From assembly GCF_051201625.1 (NCBI RefSeq), contig NZ_CP179203.1, forward strand, positions 992,001 to 1,056,000: DNA of 64,000 nt, given 5' to 3'. This document shows positions 53,158 to 61,570 of this stretch, in pieces. The notes under the pieces are model-generated. The model saw only the letters and a program-made list of their open reading frames with translations, was not told where the DNA came from and did not search any database. The first letter of the stretch is position 1. Each line of letters starts with the position of its first letter. The position numbers and the translations under genes are program-made. This DNA comes from Shimia sp051201625 (GTDB lineage: Bacteria; Pseudomonadota; Alphaproteobacteria; Rhodobacterales; Rhodobacteraceae).

Positions 53158-53955
53158 TTATTTTTTTGGTTTTACCTTAAAGCGTTCCCACATATCAGGG
53201 CGTCGCTCTTCTGTTAGCGCTTCGGCCATGTTACGCCGCCATCGCTCAATCTCTCCGTGGTGACCCGACATCAGGATGCTAGGTATTTTGTGACCATGCC
53301 AAACGCTTGGGCGAGTGTATTGCGGATGCTCGAGAAGCCAATTGGAGTGGCTTTCATCTTCGATGCTTTTGGCATTTCCTAGCACAGAGGGCAGAAGCCG
53401 CACGGCTGCGTCGATCATTGCTTGCGCAGCGATTTCACCTCCCGTGAGGACGAAGTCTCCAAGCGATATTTCCTCAATTGAATAGTGATCCAGCACCCGC
53501 TGATCAACTCCCTCGAAACGGCCGCACAACAAAGTAACACCCTCAGCCTTGCTCCAGGCTTGGGCCGTTTTCTGATCAAAACGACGGCCGCGGGGTGACA
53601 GATATATTAAGGGCCACGTTCCGCGCGTCCCTCGCATGGATTTGTCAATGGCTTGACCCAAAACATCAGCCCGCAGAACCATGCCTGCTCCACCGCCGGC
53701 CGGTGTGTCATCTACGTTGCGATGCTTTCCAACACCAAAGTCTCGAAGGTCGGTAGTCTCCAACTGCCACTTTTCATCCCTCAGTGCTTTACCCGTGAGG
53801 CTTTCTCCTAGAATTCCTGGAAAGGATTGTGGAAATAGCGTGATGACGCGAGCCGTCCAAATACCAGAAAGACGTGGATTTTCAGTCATTAATTCGCGAG
53901 GTTTGAGCGAAGTTGTGATGGCTTTTCGACCGTGTGATCTGGGCTTGTCCACCAA
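53158..53955 (-). CDS. trmD: tRNA (guanine-37-N1)-methyltransferase
   Basis: A 265-residue SPOUT-class enzyme that methylates G37 next to the anticodon. The trefoil-knot motifs LLCGRFEGVDQRVLDHYSIE, EISLGDFVLTGGEIAAQAMI and the leading VITLFPQSFPGILGESLTGK are intact. Start is taken as TTG 53955, as the N-terminal GRKAITTSLKPRELM extension looks like that of relatives; ATG 53889 is the alternative. Convergent with the FAD oxidoreductase by only seven bases. Confidence 0.93.
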   Translation of the reverse strand: MVDKPRSHGRKAITTSLKPRELMTENPRLSGIWTARVITLFPQSFPGILGESLTGKALRDEKWQLETTDLRDFGVGKHRNVDDTPAGGGAGMVLRADVLGQAIDKSMRGTRGTWPLIYLSPRGRRFDQKTAQAWSKAEGVTLLCGRFEGVDQRVLDHYSIEEISLGDFVLTGGEIAAQAMIDAAVRLLPSVLGNAKSIEDESHSNWLLEHPQYTRPSVWHGHKIPSILMSGHHGEIERWRRNMAEALTEERRPDMWERFKVKPKK

Positions 53956-54221
53956 TTTCGTGTTCCTTGTTGGCCAAATTTCAATCGCTCAGCCGCTGTG
54001 TCGTTTCTAAGTCACTAACTTTGCAGTGGAGGACCGACAATTCGTTTCAAATTGTAGCAAGAATTAGAATGCCCCCATAGTTTAAGTGCGCTCGCGAAAG
54101 GTATCAAAACTCAAAGCCATTTTCGACCACTTTATGCGTTTTGAGACGGCGATTACGATTTCAGGGGTATGATTGGCCGCGGTGGCAGAACAGAAACGAG
54201 CCAAGCGATACGGGTGATGTG
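53956..54221. other. Gap between rimM and trmD
   Basis: About 270 bases upstream of trmD. It lacks an open frame with family features. AAGGA at about 53966-53970 is a candidate ribosome site for the TTG start of trmD. No terminator or RNA gene recognised. Confidence 0.35.
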
Positions 54222-54725
54222 TCAGAATAAACCCTCCGGAGGGTCAACTACAATGCGTCTAGACGCCAAATCAACGGTTGGAACAACCGCGTGAGTAAAC
54301 GGTAATAATACAGTAGCAGACAGGTCTGGACCGTGAATCTCAAGCAGGTCGGTTGCTCCATGGTTTTGTATAGTTTTGACGCACCCTAGCAAAGTCCCGC
54401 CAGTGTCCCGCACTTCTAGACCGACCAGATCAGCATAGTAGTATTCGTCATCAGGCAGATCTGGGAGCCGGTTGCGTGGCACGTAAAGTCGCAATCCTTT
54501 GAGCGTGTCCGCCTGTTCTTTAGTGCTGATGCTGGAGAGCCGTGCGGCTAGTCCGTTTTTGATGGAGCGAGTCAGGCTCACGCCGAAAGTTTTTGACCCA
54601 TCTTCGGTTTGAAGGGGAGCATAATCGGCAATATCCTCCGCGATGGCAGTAAAGCTTTTGAGGCGAACCTCGCCTCTTATGCCATAGGCGCCAGCGATAG
54701 CGCCGACACATACCAGTTCAGTCAT
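54222..54725 (-). CDS. rimM: Ribosome maturation factor RimM
   Basis: A 167-residue protein needed for 30S maturation, acting on the 16S head with uS19. The N-terminal barrel begins VCVGAIAGAYGIRGEVRLKS, and the PRC-barrel domain starts near DDEYYYADLVGLEVRD. GGAGG precedes ATG 54725. It is in the usual order rpsP-rimM-trmD. Confidence 0.95.
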   Translation of the reverse strand: MTELVCVGAIAGAYGIRGEVRLKSFTAIAEDIADYAPLQTEDGSKTFGVSLTRSIKNGLAARLSSISTKEQADTLKGLRLYVPRNRLPDLPDDEYYYADLVGLEVRDTGGTLLGCVKTIQNHGATDLLEIHGPDLSATVLLPFTHAVVPTVDLASRRIVVDPPEGLF

Positions 54726-55295
54726 AACGTTCCCTCCGTGCCTAGCCGTAAAAGTAGCTTTTTCTTTGTCTTTGATCCTGACGTCAGACGCAAGTGTACC
54801 CGTTCGCTAGGCGCAACGCATGCTGATTTTCAGTGCCTGCGTCGTCTCCACCAGTCATTCGTTTCAAGCGGCGATATTTAAAAGGTTTATGACTGTTCGA
54901 TATAATAATGGGCCGAAAGGAATGGTGTGCTAGGGTATGGGATCACGGTGAAGATTGTTCGGATGGATCATTAAAACGCAGCAAAAGCCAAGTTCTGGAC
55001 TTGGGTTGCCAGTGGAAACTGTGTGATTGCCAGTTTTGAACTACCGCATGGACGTTTTTATGCAGTTAAGTTCGCCAAAACCACATTTTTCACCGCCGTA
55101 TTTTTGATACAGGCTAGGTGCCAAGGCTCTGGTAATCTACCTAAAAGCTCTAAAAGTAATGCGACGGGGCACCCCCAAAGGAGTGCCTCGTTTACGCTTT
55201 TTTATGCAGCTGGCACGTTTCTCGCCATCACTGTGTTAGGTATTTCAGATCGTCCCAAAACTCTCAAAAATTCAGACTATTGAAACGGTCCTTGC
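54726..55295. other. rpsP-rimM spacer with a stem-loop
   Basis: An unusually long spacer of about 570 bases for this operon. A hairpin at 55165-55190 lies near its upstream end and could stop or attenuate the rpsP transcript. The remaining sequence has no persuasive gene; a plus-strand frame at 55023-55283 is Phe/Thr-rich and without a ribosome binding site. A rimM promoter is expected here. Confidence 0.4.
55165..55190 (-). terminator. Stem-loop after rpsP, possible terminator/attenuator
   Basis: CGGGGCAC (55165-55172) and GTGCCTCG (55183-55190) pair over eight positions with one G-U. It lies about 105 bases beyond the rpsP stop. There is no immediate T-run on the minus strand, while on the plus side a T-rich stretch begins a few bases later, so direction is uncertain. 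Confidence 0.4.
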
Positions 55296-55661
55296 TCAAC
55301 CCTCTGCAGGAGCTTCTTCGGCTTCAGCAGCTTTTGTAGCCTTTTCTTCGGCGCGATCTTTGGCTTTCTGGCCAGGCTCTCCTTTGTGCGGATTACTGCG
55401 CTCTTTTTTAACCAACGTACCGGACGCTTCCAGGAAGCGCGCTACACGGTCAGACGGCTGTGCGCCTTGGTCAAGCCAGTATTGGACGCGTTCCATGTTC
55501 AGTTTGACGCGATCTTCACTGTCTTTTGGCAATAGAGGGTTGTAGGTACCCAACTTTTCGATAAATCGGCCGTCACGTGGCATACGACTGTCCGTTGCAA
55601 CGACGCGATAAAAGGGACGCTTTTTTGAGCCGCCGCGGGCGAGACGAATTTTCATAGCCAT
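55296..55661 (-). CDS. rpsP: Ribosomal protein bS16
   Basis: A 121-residue bS16 whose core (MKIRLARGGSKKRPFYRVVA, DSRMPRDGRFIEKLGTYNPL) is standard. The C-terminal 35 residues are an Ala/Glu/Lys-rich extension (KAKDRAEEKATKAAEAEEAP), a tail common in Rhodobacterales bS16. It belongs to the 30S body and is preceded by the chorismate mutase gene. Confidence 0.97.
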   Translation of the reverse strand: MAMKIRLARGGSKKRPFYRVVATDSRMPRDGRFIEKLGTYNPLLPKDSEDRVKLNMERVQYWLDQGAQPSDRVARFLEASGTLVKKERSNPHKGEPGQKAKDRAEEKATKAAEAEEAPAEG

Positions 55662-55754
55662 GGTTTTTTCTCCTATTCCTGAGCTATCTGTCGGGTTTCC
55701 CTCGACATTTGAGATGTTGGAAAGACCGGGTAAAGTGATCGATCTCTTTGGTTG

Positions 55755-56051
55755 TTACTCTTGGTGTTTCTTGTGATGCCTGATGACCTCATCAATGACG
55801 AAGTTCAGGAATTTCTTGGCAAACGCTGGGTCAAGATCGGCACTTTTAGCCAAACTTTCTAATCGGGCGATCTGGCTAGCCTCGCGGGCTAGGTCGGACG
55901 GCGGCAAGTCATGCTCTGCTTTAAGCTTGCCGACGGCTTGTGTGTGTTTGAAGCGTTCACCCAGCGTGTAGATTAAAATCGCGTCGAGGCGATCGATGCT
56001 GTTGCGGTGCTCCTTAAGCACGTCGGCTGCGCGTGTAACGGCGTCAGTCAA
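55755..56051 (-). CDS. Chorismate mutase, AroQ class
   Basis: A 98-residue all-helical AroQ-type mutase, converting chorismate to prephenate for Phe and Tyr synthesis. The family pattern HRNSIDRLDAILIYTLGERF, VGKLKAEHDLPPSDLAREAS and NFVIDEVIRHH is clear, with the Arg and Lys residues of the active site present. It overlaps the GNAT gene end by eight bases and precedes rpsP, the standard Rhodobacterales order. Confidence 0.92.
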   Translation of the reverse strand: MTDAVTRAADVLKEHRNSIDRLDAILIYTLGERFKHTQAVGKLKAEHDLPPSDLAREASQIARLESLAKSADLDPAFAKKFLNFVIDEVIRHHKKHQE

Positions 56052-56649
56052 GAGCGTATCCTTTCGGTTTGAACATCGGGTCGGCGTAATGACCGATTTC
56101 CATTTCGATTCCGTCGTTGATTTGACTGTGGATCAGTTGATTGGCCGTCGGGTGGCGGTATACGACGTCGTGACCGTCGACGGACGGCGCCTCAGTGTCT
56201 TTTTTAGCTCCAAGTCTCTCCGCAAGGCGGATTGAGTCTAAGTTCTTGGGGTCGAGGTAGGACACTGCGCCCTCCCATCCGAGAATATTAAAAAAGTACT
56301 TACGGGCTGCATGCACGGCTTCCAACGCGTAGCCATGCCCTGAGGCGCTTGGCCAAATAATCCAAGCTATTTCTTTTTCTGGCCATGCTGCGGGCATCCA
56401 ACCCCCAGCCATGCCGAGAGTTTCGTCTGTGTGCCTGTCGTGGATCATCCACATTCCATAGCCTCGGATATTCCAATGACCGATTTCTGCCGCGTAAAGC
56501 ATCCACGTTTCGTAGGGGTTCAGAGGTCCTCCCATGAAGCGTGAACGGTAAGAGGCAAATGTCGCCTTGAAGTTGGGATAATCTTCCGCTTCAGGCCCCC
56601 GCAGTGTGAGGCGTTTGGTCATAAGGACTGGAATGTTCTTGGTTACCAT
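56044..56649 (-). CDS. GNAT-family N-acetyltransferase
   Basis: A 201-residue RimJ/RimL-type GNAT from ATG 56649. The acetyl-CoA motif A region reads WIIWPSASGHGYALEAVHAA, preceded by TKRLTLRGPEAEDYPNFKAT and followed by GAVSYLDPKNLDSIRLAERL. Members acetylate protein N-termini, antibiotics or small molecules; the target here is unknown. It is one of two tandem GNAT genes between ffh and the chorismate mutase gene, of which the other is degraded. Confidence 0.87.
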   Translation of the reverse strand: MVTKNIPVLMTKRLTLRGPEAEDYPNFKATFASYRSRFMGGPLNPYETWMLYAAEIGHWNIRGYGMWMIHDRHTDETLGMAGGWMPAAWPEKEIAWIIWPSASGHGYALEAVHAARKYFFNILGWEGAVSYLDPKNLDSIRLAERLGAKKDTEAPSVDGHDVVYRHPTANQLIHSQINDGIEMEIGHYADPMFKPKGYALD

Positions 56650-57092
56650 CGCGGAACCCCCGGTTTCGGGAGAGGGTGCACGCGGCAAGGATGCTCGAAT
56701 TTTGGTTGTGGTACAGCTGCATAAAAACGCGTGCCAAGCCATTTGGCAAAGGGAATGGAGGGTCCATTAATTAGGTTGATATAGCTGGCAACAGTCTTCC
56801 ACCCGAGACTTTCAAAAGCGTGTGAAATAACAGTGTGGGCAGTATTAGCAGCATGTCCACAGGCCTTTGAAATTGGATTCCTTAGGGCTCCTTTGTATGC
56901 CGCGGCGCGTGGCGATTTGGTTCTGGTGGGATTAATGCATGACACGAATGAACTACGTGTGTGCAGACCAATCACAAAATTACATGCTGCGTCGATCATT
57001 TCCGTGGCGTACGAAGTTATGGTCGCCCAGCTCGAAAGTTGGGAGACGCATAACCGCGGATGCAGCGTGGATATGATTGTGGCAGCGGTCAT
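56643..57092 (-). pseudogene. Decayed second GNAT acetyltransferase
   Basis: The 149-codon frame starts with ATG immediately after the ffh stop, as expected for the native gene, but only its ends look like a GNAT. The last third (HTVISHAFESLGWKTVASYI, then SIPFAKWLGTRFYAAVPQPK) matches the motif A/B region, with motif A altered to GHAANTAH. The middle (residues 35-80) is unlike any GNAT and about 25-30 residues short. The region looks shuffled by small indels. The intact paralogue lies directly downstream. Confidence 0.55.
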
Positions 57093-58613
57093 TTACTTTT
57101 TCTTGCCAAAACCTGAGAGGCCAGGCGGAAGGCCACCTAGGCCGCCACCTAAACCGGGCAACCCGCCAGACATACCACCTTTGCCACCCAGCGCTTTTGC
57201 CGCTTTTTCAAGTTGCTTAGGGTCCATGCCTGCGGCCAATTCCTCCGGACTGGGCCCACCCTTTCCAAACATTCCGCTCATGGCTTGCTTGAGCATTTTT
57301 CCTTTGCCCAACTTGCCCATCTTTTTCATCATATCCGACATTTGACGCTGCATCTTTAGAAGCTTGTTCAGGTCAGCAACATCCATGCCCGATCCCTTTG
57401 CGATCCGCTTTTTGCGGCTAGCTTGAAGAACTTGAGGATTTGCGCGCTCTAGCTTGGTCATAGACTGAATCATTGCAACTTGGCGGACGATCATTATGTC
57501 GTCAAAACCGGCGTCCTTTACGCCTTTGGCCATTTTGGCCATCCCGGGCATCATTCCCATGACGCCTTCCATGCCACCCATCTTCTGCATTTGTTCGAGC
57601 TGTGTCTTCATATCATTCATGTTGAAGCGGCCCTTGGCAAAGCGCTTCATCATGCGTTCCGCTTGTTCAGCCTCAATTGTTTCCTGCGCTTTTTCTACCA
57701 GAGCGACAATGTCACCCATGCCCAAAATGCGGCCTGCAATCCGGTCCGGTTCGAATGTTTCGAGGGCGTCCATCTTTTCGCCGAGCCCGACAAATTTTAT
57801 GGGTTTGCCGGTGACGGCACGCATTGACAGCGCAGCTCCGCCCCGTCCGTCACCATCCATTCGCGTCAGTACCACACCAGAGATACCGATTTTTCCGTCA
57901 AACTCTTCAGCCACTTCGACGGCGACTTGCCCTGTCAGCCCGTCCACCACAAGCAAGGTTTCGCGAGGATTGACGGCGTCGCGTACGTCTTCAACTTCCT
58001 TCATGAGGGTTTCGTCAATCTGCAGACGGCCGGCGGTATCAAGCATGTAGACGTCATATCCACCAAGGGTGGCTTGCTGTTTAGCTCGTTTTGCGATCTG
58101 AACTGCTGTTTCCCCTTGCACAATCGGCAGGGTGTCGACACCGACTTGGGTGCCTAGCACGGCTAATTGTTGCATGGCTGCTGGGCGATAGATGTCAAGG
58201 CTAGCCATTAAAACTCGCTTGCCATTTTTCTCCGTCAGACGTTTGGCGAGCTTGCCTGTAGTTGTTGTCTTGCCCGATCCTTGCAAACCTACCATAAGAA
58301 TCGGAGCGGGTGCGTTATCAATTTTAAGCTCTCCGGGCTCTTCGTCGTCGCCTTCTAAAACGTGTCGAAGTTCATCGTGCACGATCTTGATTACCTGTTG
58401 ACCAGGCGTCACAGATTTAGTGACTGTTTGTCCGGCAGCTTTTTCCTGAACTGCTTTGACAAAATCACGTGCCACAGAGAGCGACACGTCGGCTTCCAAA
58501 AGTGCGACGCGTACCTCGCGCAAGGCAGTTTTGACATCGTCGTCGGATAAGGCGCCCTGTTTGGTAAGCCGATCAAATACCCCGGAGAGGCGTTCGCTTA
58601 AGTTCTCAAACAT
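57093..58613 (-). CDS. ffh: Signal recognition particle protein Ffh
   Basis: A 506-residue SRP GTPase, start at ATG 58613. Helical N domain, then G domain with GLQGSGKTTTTGKLAKRL, VDTLPIVQGETAVQIAKRAK, DTAGRLQIDETLMKEV and TRMDGDGRGGAALSMRAVTG, then the methionine-rich M domain (FNMNDMKTQLEQMQKMGGME onward) that binds signal sequences and 4.5S RNA. The tail is a Gly/Pro-rich repeat (LPGLGGGLGGLPPGLSGFGK). It targets membrane and secreted proteins to the translocon. Confidence 0.97.
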   Translation of the reverse strand: MFENLSERLSGVFDRLTKQGALSDDDVKTALREVRVALLEADVSLSVARDFVKAVQEKAAGQTVTKSVTPGQQVIKIVHDELRHVLEGDDEEPGELKIDNAPAPILMVGLQGSGKTTTTGKLAKRLTEKNGKRVLMASLDIYRPAAMQQLAVLGTQVGVDTLPIVQGETAVQIAKRAKQQATLGGYDVYMLDTAGRLQIDETLMKEVEDVRDAVNPRETLLVVDGLTGQVAVEVAEEFDGKIGISGVVLTRMDGDGRGGAALSMRAVTGKPIKFVGLGEKMDALETFEPDRIAGRILGMGDIVALVEKAQETIEAEQAERMMKRFAKGRFNMNDMKTQLEQMQKMGGMEGVMGMMPGMAKMAKGVKDAGFDDIMIVRQVAMIQSMTKLERANPQVLQASRKKRIAKGSGMDVADLNKLLKMQRQMSDMMKKMGKLGKGKMLKQAMSGMFGKGGPSPEELAAGMDPKQLEKAAKALGGKGGMSGGLPGLGGGLGGLPPGLSGFGKKK

Positions 58614-59095
58614 TGCCAACGGCTCCTTCTTTACCCACTGCACCTATGACCCAGACATTAAAGCGGGCCAACAAAACGCCAATGTACCCCGCGGGCGAAA
58701 CTCGCTGACGGGGGGCGATCCCGGCACAATGGCCATAGGACCGGAAGTTTGACGGACTTCCGGAATTGATTGGCCAGCTAAATGTATCTACCGAAAGAGT
58801 CAAGCGATGCGCCAACTGGCATGCGACTTTTGTCGTCGTAATGGACAGCTTACTTAAGGAAAGGTTTGATACCAATATGCAGGGCTACCAAAGAATTTTT
58901 TTAGGATGTAACTTCAGAACACTACGAGGCACCCGAAAATCCAGGGATTAAACGTAATAATTTTTGTGATTTTATCGTTGGCATCTACTTTATCAATTTG
59001 GGCGCGACCCTGAAGTTGAATATTCATGCATTGGGGTTGCAGCCACATTTCGCGCATCTGAAAAAGATCGAATAGGTTTCAGAAGGAGTGATTGC
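58614..59095. other. ffh upstream region
   Basis: About 480 bases between divergent ffh and the ProX-like gene. GC-rich near ffh and AT-rich toward 58950. It holds the ffh promoter and an inverted repeat at 58741-58763. No 4.5S RNA signature was found here and no open frame with family features. Confidence 0.45.
58741..58763. repeat. Perfect inverted repeat upstream of ffh
   Basis: CCGGAAGT (58741-58748) and ACTTCCGG (58756-58763) form a perfect 8-bp stem with a seven-base loop, about 130 bases before the ffh start. No T-run follows on either side. It could be an operator or a leader hairpin. Confidence 0.35.
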
Positions 59096-59623
59096 ATGAA
59101 TGCGTTTTCGCCAGATCAGAGTAGCTTGCCATTCAGCTCAGACGAGCTTTTGGAGGTATTGAGAGGCTGGGGCCTTGAGTATGATTTGTATTCTCATTGT
59201 CCTCTTAAAACGGTCGAGGATGCAAAGATGATAGAACCAACTACGTTCAGAGATGGTAAAGCTGTATTGCGGATAAAAAACCTCTACCTCCGCGATAAGA
59301 AAAAACGCAATTACTTAGTAACCCTTGAACAAGATCGCGTGATTGACCTCAAGGATTTTGGGGCAAAACTTAAAGTGGGTAACCTCAGTTTTGGTTCGCC
59401 GGGCCGCCTTTTAGAATTTTTGGGTGTCAGTCCGGGCGCGGTGACACCACTTGCTATGATTAATGGATCTCGCCACGGTGTGCGATTTTTCATGGATGAT
59501 GCGCTGCTTTTGGCGGACTGGATTTACATGCACCCGTTGGTAAATGACCGCACGATTGCAATGAAACGCGCTGATGTTTTGACGTTTTTTGAGAGGATCA
59601 ATGCTAAACCTGAGTGGATTTAG
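59096..59623 (+). CDS. ProX/YbaK-like aminoacyl-tRNA editing deacylase
   Basis: A 175-residue protein of the prolyl-tRNA-synthetase INS-domain superfamily. Motifs are HCPLKTVEDAK near residue 34, KNLYLRDKKKRNYLV, RVIDLKDFGAKLKVGNLSFG, SPGRLLEFLGVSPGAVTPLA and HPLVNDRTIAM. Free-standing members hydrolyse mischarged tRNA, for example Ala-tRNA(Pro), to keep translation accurate. AGAAGGAGTG precedes the ATG. It is a single gene on this strand. Confidence 0.9.
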   Translation: MNAFSPDQSSLPFSSDELLEVLRGWGLEYDLYSHCPLKTVEDAKMIEPTTFRDGKAVLRIKNLYLRDKKKRNYLVTLEQDRVIDLKDFGAKLKVGNLSFGSPGRLLEFLGVSPGAVTPLAMINGSRHGVRFFMDDALLLADWIYMHPLVNDRTIAMKRADVLTFFERINAKPEWI

Positions 59624-59662
59624 CAAAGTTAGGGGAGAGCGCCGGTTTCGACGCCCCATGTT

Positions 59663-60010
59663 TTAGGAGACTGGGCTCTGGTCTCGATATGTGTAGGTGA
59701 TCCAGCCCGCTAGGGCCCCCAGCAGCACGGCTGGAAGGGGCGACCCACCTATTAGAAGCAAATGCACCAGAACTGCGCCGATCATTGTACAGACGAGCAC
59801 AGCTGCGCCGAAAAACTGGCGACCGGGAGCCCAGATAAGCAAAACCGCACCTAGTTCAATCACGCCAGTTACAAAGCGAAACCATTGGCCAATTCCAATA
59901 TTTTCAAACACTGTAATCATCATTTCCTGGCCGGATAATTTGAAAAAACTGGCCGCAGCAAACGCTAAGGTTAATATGATCTTAATTATGATAAGAATGT
60001 ATTTTTGCAT
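59663..60010 (-). CDS. DoxX-family small membrane protein
   Basis: A 115-residue four-helix protein from ATG 60010 (GGGAG upstream). LAFAAASFFKLSGQEMMITV, VFENIGIGQWFRFVTGVIEL and GAAVLVCTMIGAVLVHLLLI are typical of DoxX-like proteins. Such proteins are found next to oxidoreductases and redox-stress genes, and some act in thiol or quinone oxidation systems. It lies 20 bases after the azoreductase on the same strand, so they are likely co-expressed. Confidence 0.82.
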   Translation of the reverse strand: MQKYILIIIKIILTLAFAAASFFKLSGQEMMITVFENIGIGQWFRFVTGVIELGAVLLIWAPGRQFFGAAVLVCTMIGAVLVHLLLIGGSPLPAVLLGALAGWITYTYRDQSPVS

Positions 60011-60030
60011 GGGAAACTCCCTATCTGTGG

Positions 60031-60570
60031 TTAGGCGGCGATTGGCGCGATAGCGGCGCAATCTTTGTCAAGGATGGTCACATCAGTGATGCCTACAAAG
60101 CCCAAAGCGAAGCGAAGATAACTGGACGCAAAATCGTAGTCTGATCCAATCGGCGTTCCACCGGTGGCAATCGAAATGATCGCTTTCTTGTCAGTCAGCA
60201 AACCCTTTGGACCGTTTTTGCCATAGGAAAATGTAATCCCGGCTCGGGCGATCTGATCAATCCAAGCCTTCAAAACTGCCGGGATCGAAAAATTGTACAT
60301 TGCAACACCGATTACGACGACGTCTGCGGTTTGTAGCTCTGCTACCAGTTCGTCCGAAATGGCGAGGGCCTGATTTTGGCTTTTGGTTCGTTGATCAGGT
60401 GGTGTGAAGGCGGCGACAGTGAAAGCGCTATCGAGAAATGGTATCCCCTCGGCTAAATCGCGACGGATAATTCTTTTGGCGTTTTGACTGGAAACGATTT
60501 TAATGGATGCCTGACGGGAGGCTGAGTCTTTAAACCGAGCTGAAGAGTCGATGTGTAGAATAGTAGTCAT
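60031..60570 (-). CDS. azoR: FMN-dependent NADH-azoreductase
   Basis: A 179-residue flavodoxin-fold enzyme. ILHIDSSARFKDSASRQ at the N-terminus, VVIGVAMYNFSIPAVLKAWI and KAIISIATGGTPIGSDYDFA are diagnostic for AzoR, which reduces azo compounds and quinones with NADH. The protein is about 20 residues shorter than typical members, mostly in the helical segment after residue 30. It is divergent from a LysR gene. Confidence 0.88.
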   Translation of the reverse strand: MTTILHIDSSARFKDSASRQASIKIVSSQNAKRIIRRDLAEGIPFLDSAFTVAAFTPPDQRTKSQNQALAISDELVAELQTADVVVIGVAMYNFSIPAVLKAWIDQIARAGITFSYGKNGPKGLLTDKKAIISIATGGTPIGSDYDFASSYLRFALGFVGITDVTILDKDCAAIAPIAA

Positions 60571-60688
60571 TAAACTTTCCTCGTTGTTTGAGCTGCTTTT
60601 TAAGATTGAGCTATTGCAAAATTACACGCAACTGCATTAATTGCGCATCGAATGTTTAAAAATGCACAAAAGTTTAATGAGGACGTTT

Positions 60689-61570
60689 ATGGATAACTGG
60701 GATGAAGTCCGCACGGCCTTTCAAGTGGCTCGGCAGGGTACGGTCAGTGGCGCAGCGCATACCCTGGGTGTTCACCACGCAACGGTGATACGACACGTAG
60801 ATGCGCTCGAAGCAACCCTTGGGGTCAAGCTTTTCCATCGGCACGCCCGGGGATATACGGCAACTGAGGCTGGTCAGGATTTGATGCGGGTTGCGCAAAC
60901 AACCAATGAGCAATTTGGCCAGTTGGAAGGTCGTATCAAAGGCAGGGGCAGCGAGGTGTCTGGCGAATTTGTTGTAACATCTCTGGGCTCGTTTTCAGAG
61001 TTGTTGACACCTATGCTGGCAGACTTCCAGGCCACGCACCCTGAATTGTTAGTCCGCTTCCTGACAAGTGCCCGTGTTTTTCGTCTTGAGTATGGCGAAG
61101 CGCATGTCGCAATTCGAGCTGGAAGCCACGCGGAAATGCAGGATAATGTTGCACAGGAGCTGGCAGTTTTAAAAGTTGGCCTTTTTGCCAGTGATCAATA
61201 CATCCGGCGCTTTGGAATGCCAAAAGGAGAGAGTGACCTAGGTGCACACAGGTTTGTTGGGTTCGACAAGGAAGCCAGCCGCGCACCGTTTCATCAGTGG
61301 ATGAATACCCATATCCCACGCGAAAATGTTATCTTTCGTACTACTTCTGATCAGGCAGCAGTCGCTGCAATTAAGGCTGGAGTAGGTCTTGGATTTGTTG
61401 TTTTGCCTACGGCTGACAAAAATGCGAACTTGAAGATGATATTAGAGCCGCGCCCAGAATGGTCGGTTCGGATGCGGTTAGTCACACATGTTGATCTGCA
61501 TCGAACCGCAAAAGTGCAGGCGTTTCTTAGCCACTTCAAAGCATTTGCAAAAGATTGGTCTGTCGTATGA
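60689..61570 (+). CDS. LysR-family transcriptional regulator
   Basis: A 293-residue regulator with GAGG before ATG 60689. HTH at residues 3-60 (TVSGAAHTLGVHHATVIRHV), with effector domain from about 90. Its divergent position 118 bases from azoR, with TGCATTAATTGCGCA-like dyad sequence between, makes it the likely regulator of the azoR-doxX pair. It also overlaps the following EamA gene by four bases, which could be co-regulated. Confidence 0.87.
   Translation: MDNWDEVRTAFQVARQGTVSGAAHTLGVHHATVIRHVDALEATLGVKLFHRHARGYTATEAGQDLMRVAQTTNEQFGQLEGRIKGRGSEVSGEFVVTSLGSFSELLTPMLADFQATHPELLVRFLTSARVFRLEYGEAHVAIRAGSHAEMQDNVAQELAVLKVGLFASDQYIRRFGMPKGESDLGAHRFVGFDKEASRAPFHQWMNTHIPRENVIFRTTSDQAAVAAIKAGVGLGFVVLPTADKNANLKMILEPRPEWSVRMRLVTHVDLHRTAKVQAFLSHFKAFAKDWSVV

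Noticed and set aside
57496..58050. A long plus-strand frame antisense to ffh
   Set aside because: It is low in complexity (Ser/Pro/Thr) and arises from the codon bias of the ffh G and M domains.
58614..59095. A 4.5S RNA gene near ffh
   Set aside because: The conserved GGAAG/AGCAGCC loop signature was not found in either strand.
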